From: Thomasclavelia spiroformis DSM 1552
GTDB lineage: Bacteria; Bacillota_I; Bacilli_A; Erysipelotrichales; Coprobacillaceae
NCBI RefSeq assembly: GCF_025149465.1
Contig: NZ_CP102275.1
Coordinates: 496,001 to 560,000, forward strand
DNA: 64,000 nt
Reading direction: 5' to 3'
In this document: positions 61,485-64,000 of the stretch, in pieces
How positions within the stretch are numbered: the first letter of the stretch is position 1
Layout: the number at the start of each line of letters is the position of its first letter
Notes under the pieces: model-generated
The model's input: the letters and a program-made list of their open reading frames with translations, nothing else
Database searches by the model: none
Told to the model about the DNA's origin: nothing
Made by a program: the position numbers and the translations under genes

Positions 61485-63083
61485 ATGGATGAAAAAAAAT
61501 CATTAAATGAAAATGAATCAATAAATGATATTACAAATGAAAAATCAGTTAATAAGCAACCGACAGATGTTCAAGAAATTATTAATGAAACAGAATCGGT
61601 TGATACTCAAGAAGCTATAGAAGAAACTGAACTGACATCTAGTTCAACAACAGAAGAAAGTCAAGAAATTGTAAGTGAACCTGAAGTAGTAAATAATCAA
61701 GAAAAGATAGATAAAACAGAACCGACAACTAGTTCGGTAGATAATCAAGAGATAGCACGTGAGCATGAAGTTTTAAATGATCAAGAAACTATGGAAAGAG
61801 CACAATCGATTAATAATCAAATATCCATGGATAAACAAGAAACAACAAATGCCTATAGATCTATAGATAATCAGAAAATTCCAACAAATCAAAATGAAGG
61901 AGTAGGTGACCAAGAACCAATGGATAAACAAAGTGGTGATGGGTTTAATGGTACTAGAGTAGAAAAGAATAAGTATAATTTTAAGCAAATGAATAAAGCT
62001 AAGTTATTTCAAATGATAATTATAGTATTAGTAATTGTATCATTAGGTGCAAATATTTTTATGTTTGTGAAAATGAACAATAGTGGTAATGTTCTAGCAA
62101 GTAATAGTGGTCAAGTTGAAAAATTAAACTATGATGTAAATAGTTCTACATCTGATGTAATCAATGATGTTATTGATAGTGTTGTAGGGGTATTAGTTTA
62201 TTCTAATGGTACAGCTAGTGGTAGCGGAAGTGGTGTTGTATATCGTGTAAATGGAAATGAAGCTTACATCATTACTAATGCCCATGTAGTTGAAGGTGCA
62301 AATAATGTACAAGTTGTTTTCTCTAATCAAGAATCTGTAACAGCGGAAGTTTTAGGTAGTGATAGTTATAGTGATATTGCTGTTTTAAAATTAACTGCAG
62401 ATTTTGAATTAAAAGCAATAGATACAGGTGATTCAAGTTTATTAGATCGCGGGGAAACAGTTTTAGCAATCGGTAGTCCACTTGGAATTGAATATGCAGG
62501 AACTGTTACCCAAGGTATTGTAAGTGGTACAGATCGTACTGTATCAGTAGATTTAAATGATGATGGTCAAGATGATTGGGATATGAGTGTTATTCAAACT
62601 GATGCTGCTATTAATCCAGGAAATAGTGGTGGAGCACTAGTTAATATGGCAGGTGAATTAGTTGGAATTACATCTATGAAATTATCTGATACTTCAGTTG
62701 AAGGTATGGGATTTGCTTTACCAATTAATGATGTAGTTAAAAATGTTGAACAAATTATTAAAGATGGTAAAGTTACAAGACCACAATTGGGAATTTCTGG
62801 AATTTCATTATCAGGATACTCAAGTTTCCAATTACGTTATTATCGTATTAATACAGATTTAACAGACGGTATCTATGTTGCAAATGTAAGTGCTGGTGGT
62901 CCTGCTAGTCAAGCTGGTATCCAAGTAGGTGATGTTATTGTTGAATTTGATGGTAAAAAAGTTACAACATATAAGAGTTTCTTGACAGAACTTTATTCAA
63001 AAGAACCAGGTGATAAAGTTGAACTTGTGATTAATCGAAATGGTCAAGAAAGAAAAGTATCTGTTGTTTTAGGTGAACAATAA
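61485..63083 (+). CDS. htrA: HtrA/DegP-like membrane serine protease
   Basis: 532 aa from the ATG at 61485 (AAAGGGGTG upstream). A 165-residue acidic, Gln/Glu/Thr-rich, disordered cytoplasmic tail with imperfect NQE/DKQE repeats precedes a membrane helix (174-195). The trypsin-like domain has catalytic H267 (ITNAHVV), D297 (YSDIAVL) and S381 (NPGNSGGAL), then one PDZ domain (about 430-520, GPASQAGIQVGDVIVEFDG). Degrades misfolded exported proteins. It lies 104 bp after the two-component genes, which may control it. Confidence 0.92.
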   Translation: MDEKKSLNENESINDITNEKSVNKQPTDVQEIINETESVDTQEAIEETELTSSSTTEESQEIVSEPEVVNNQEKIDKTEPTTSSVDNQEIAREHEVLNDQETMERAQSINNQISMDKQETTNAYRSIDNQKIPTNQNEGVGDQEPMDKQSGDGFNGTRVEKNKYNFKQMNKAKLFQMIIIVLVIVSLGANIFMFVKMNNSGNVLASNSGQVEKLNYDVNSSTSDVINDVIDSVVGVLVYSNGTASGSGSGVVYRVNGNEAYIITNAHVVEGANNVQVVFSNQESVTAEVLGSDSYSDIAVLKLTADFELKAIDTGDSSLLDRGETVLAIGSPLGIEYAGTVTQGIVSGTDRTVSVDLNDDGQDDWDMSVIQTDAAINPGNSGGALVNMAGELVGITSMKLSDTSVEGMGFALPINDVVKNVEQIIKDGKVTRPQLGISGISLSGYSSFQLRYYRINTDLTDGIYVANVSAGGPASQAGIQVGDVIVEFDGKKVTTYKSFLTELYSKEPGDKVELVINRNGQERKVSVVLGEQ

Positions 63084-63092
63084 TAAATGAGT

Positions 63093-63130
63093 AAAAGTTG
63101 ATTTAAGTTGATTAAATCAACTTTTCTTTA
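63093..63130 (+). terminator. Terminator of htrA
   Basis: AAAAGTTGATTTA pairs with TAAATCAACTTTT and is followed by CTTTA. Confidence 0.7.
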
Positions 63131-63194
63131 TATTATTTAACTTTTCATTTTTGAGTATATTTAGTACAATGAAGATGAAAGGAAGGGATTATTT

Positions 63195-63563
63195 ATGTAT
63201 TGTCATCAATGTGGTAAAGAGGTGGGGGATGTTAATTATTGTCCTAATTGTGGGGCAAAATTAAAGCTAAATGGTAATAATTGGCAATCATCTTATGGAA
63301 AAAGAGAGGAAGATGAACCTAGTAGTGGATTTTTTATTTTATCTTGCTTGATTCCAATTGTAGGTTTAATATTATATATTATTTGGTACAAAGATTATCC
63401 ATTAAAAGCAAAGTCTTGTTTAAAAGGTTTAATTACAAGTATTGTCATTTATTTTGTTTTTCTTTGTTGTATATTTGCAAATCTTGGTGGAGCTGATTTT
63501 GTAGAGATGGATGATTCGATGGATTTGGCACCAATTATTATAGATACACTTAATGATGAATAG
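63195..63563 (+). CDS. Zinc-ribbon membrane protein, 122 aa
   Basis: N-terminal zinc ribbon MYCHQCGKEVGDVNYCPNCG, a linker, and two membrane helices (about 50-67 and 80-100). GAAAGGAAGGGATT precedes the ATG. Members of this group are found as small membrane proteins of unknown role. It overlaps the next gene by 11 bp. Confidence 0.75.
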   Translation: MYCHQCGKEVGDVNYCPNCGAKLKLNGNNWQSSYGKREEDEPSSGFFILSCLIPIVGLILYIIWYKDYPLKAKSCLKGLITSIVIYFVFLCCIFANLGGADFVEMDDSMDLAPIIIDTLNDE

Positions 63564-63918
63564 TTTTTTTCAGTTATTATGGCAAAGAATAATGAATATA
63601 GGAAAAATCCCCTTGTGTAATGGTTTAGCAAGTAGAGCACCGCATTTTTTTGGGATATGTTTTCCTCTATGCTATCGCTGTTTGTTTATTGTACTAGGAT
63701 GTTTTATAACGTTGATAATTTGTTATAGAAAAAAGATAAAAATATCATTATGGATAATTTTATTGTGTGTTATCCCTATGATATTTGATGGTGGAATTCA
63801 AACTTTCTTTGGTATTATTAGTACAAATGTAAGAAGAAGTATAACTGGGGGATTGTTTGGATTTGGAATAGGAGCTTTTTTATCTAAATTGTATATGTAT
63901 TTAGATGAAAAAGGGTAA
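63553..63918 (+). CDS. DUF2085-family membrane protein
   Basis: 121 aa; NGLASRAPHFFGICFPLCYRC fits the DUF2085 pattern (Cys and Arg before a helix), followed by three membrane helices and FDGGIQTFFGI and RRSITGGLFGF, also typical. Start overlaps the preceding stop (ATGATGAATAG), so expression depends on coupling. Confidence 0.8.
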   Translation: MMNSFFQLLWQRIMNIGKIPLCNGLASRAPHFFGICFPLCYRCLFIVLGCFITLIICYRKKIKISLWIILLCVIPMIFDGGIQTFFGIISTNVRRSITGGLFGFGIGAFLSKLYMYLDEKG

Positions 63919-64000
63919 AAGTTTTTTTGTAAATGATATTATTTATTGTATAATAAAATTTGTTAAAATAACAATTTTCTTTGATGAAGTATTTAATTTT

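Overview
The window is an AT-rich (very low G+C) chromosome segment of a spore-forming, Gram-positive, gut-type Firmicute. The evidence is sporulation genes yqfC/yqfD next to phoH and rpsU, AddAB instead of RecBCD, a T-box leader, sortase-anchored multidomain glycosidases and low-G+C insertion sequences. Gene content and style resemble the Erysipelotrichia (Thomasclavelia/Coprobacillus group); that placement is inference, not a database result.

Layout. 1-2.0 kb: C-terminal part of a cell-wall-anchored carbohydrate-binding protein, followed by a PRD-type regulator (2.2-4.0 kb). 4.1-7.6 kb: copy A of an ISL3-like element, with perfect 8-bp target duplications, eroded by two IS3-family elements. 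7.8-19.1 kb: mostly core genes (XRE regulator, hisC-like aminotransferase, yaaA, a YejK-like nucleoid protein, addBA, cold-shock protein, MIF-like tautomerase, tRNA-His). 19.5-32.2 kb: a decayed accessory island with a broken serine recombinase carrying an extra resolvase-like domain, a large YobI-like membrane-spanning P-loop NTPase, an XRE/small-membrane-protein pair, uncharacterised Cys-rich ORFs, a hairpin-bounded secreted-peptide locus and a solitary HipA-like kinase.

32.7-40.1 kb is the most interesting region: a tight co-directional cluster that looks like an uncharacterised RiPP (ribosomally made, modified peptide) system. It encodes a 44-residue peptide with a YxxPxI leader motif and an Asp/Gly/Trp-rich tail, a second small membrane peptide, a large secreted protein, a nucleotidyltransferase, an HPr-kinase-like kinase, a PqqD-type recognition protein, an S26-type peptidase and an ABC exporter interrupted by an in-frame TGA. 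No lasso cyclase, LanM/LanC, YcaO or radical SAM enzyme is present, so the chemistry cannot be named.

41.1-51.6 kb: an ElyC/YdcF-like protein and a 1669-aa secreted GH36-like glycosidase whose C-terminus is a near copy of the first protein's. Copy B of the ISL3-like element (47.5-51.6 kb), with an IS91-like element nested in it, is inserted between that gene's stop codon and its terminator. 52-55 kb: a short pyrophosphatase-like gene and an arsenic-type operon (arsR, permease, thioredoxin-like, arsC) carrying several lesions, divergent from a small sirtuin. 55.7-64 kb: core genes again: a tyrosine-type T-box controlling DAHP synthase, rpsU, yqfC-yqfD-phoH translationally chained to a response regulator and histidine kinase, an HtrA protease, and two small membrane proteins. 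Many accessory genes carry one-base indels in poly(A) runs, whereas the large core genes, equally rich in such runs, are intact.
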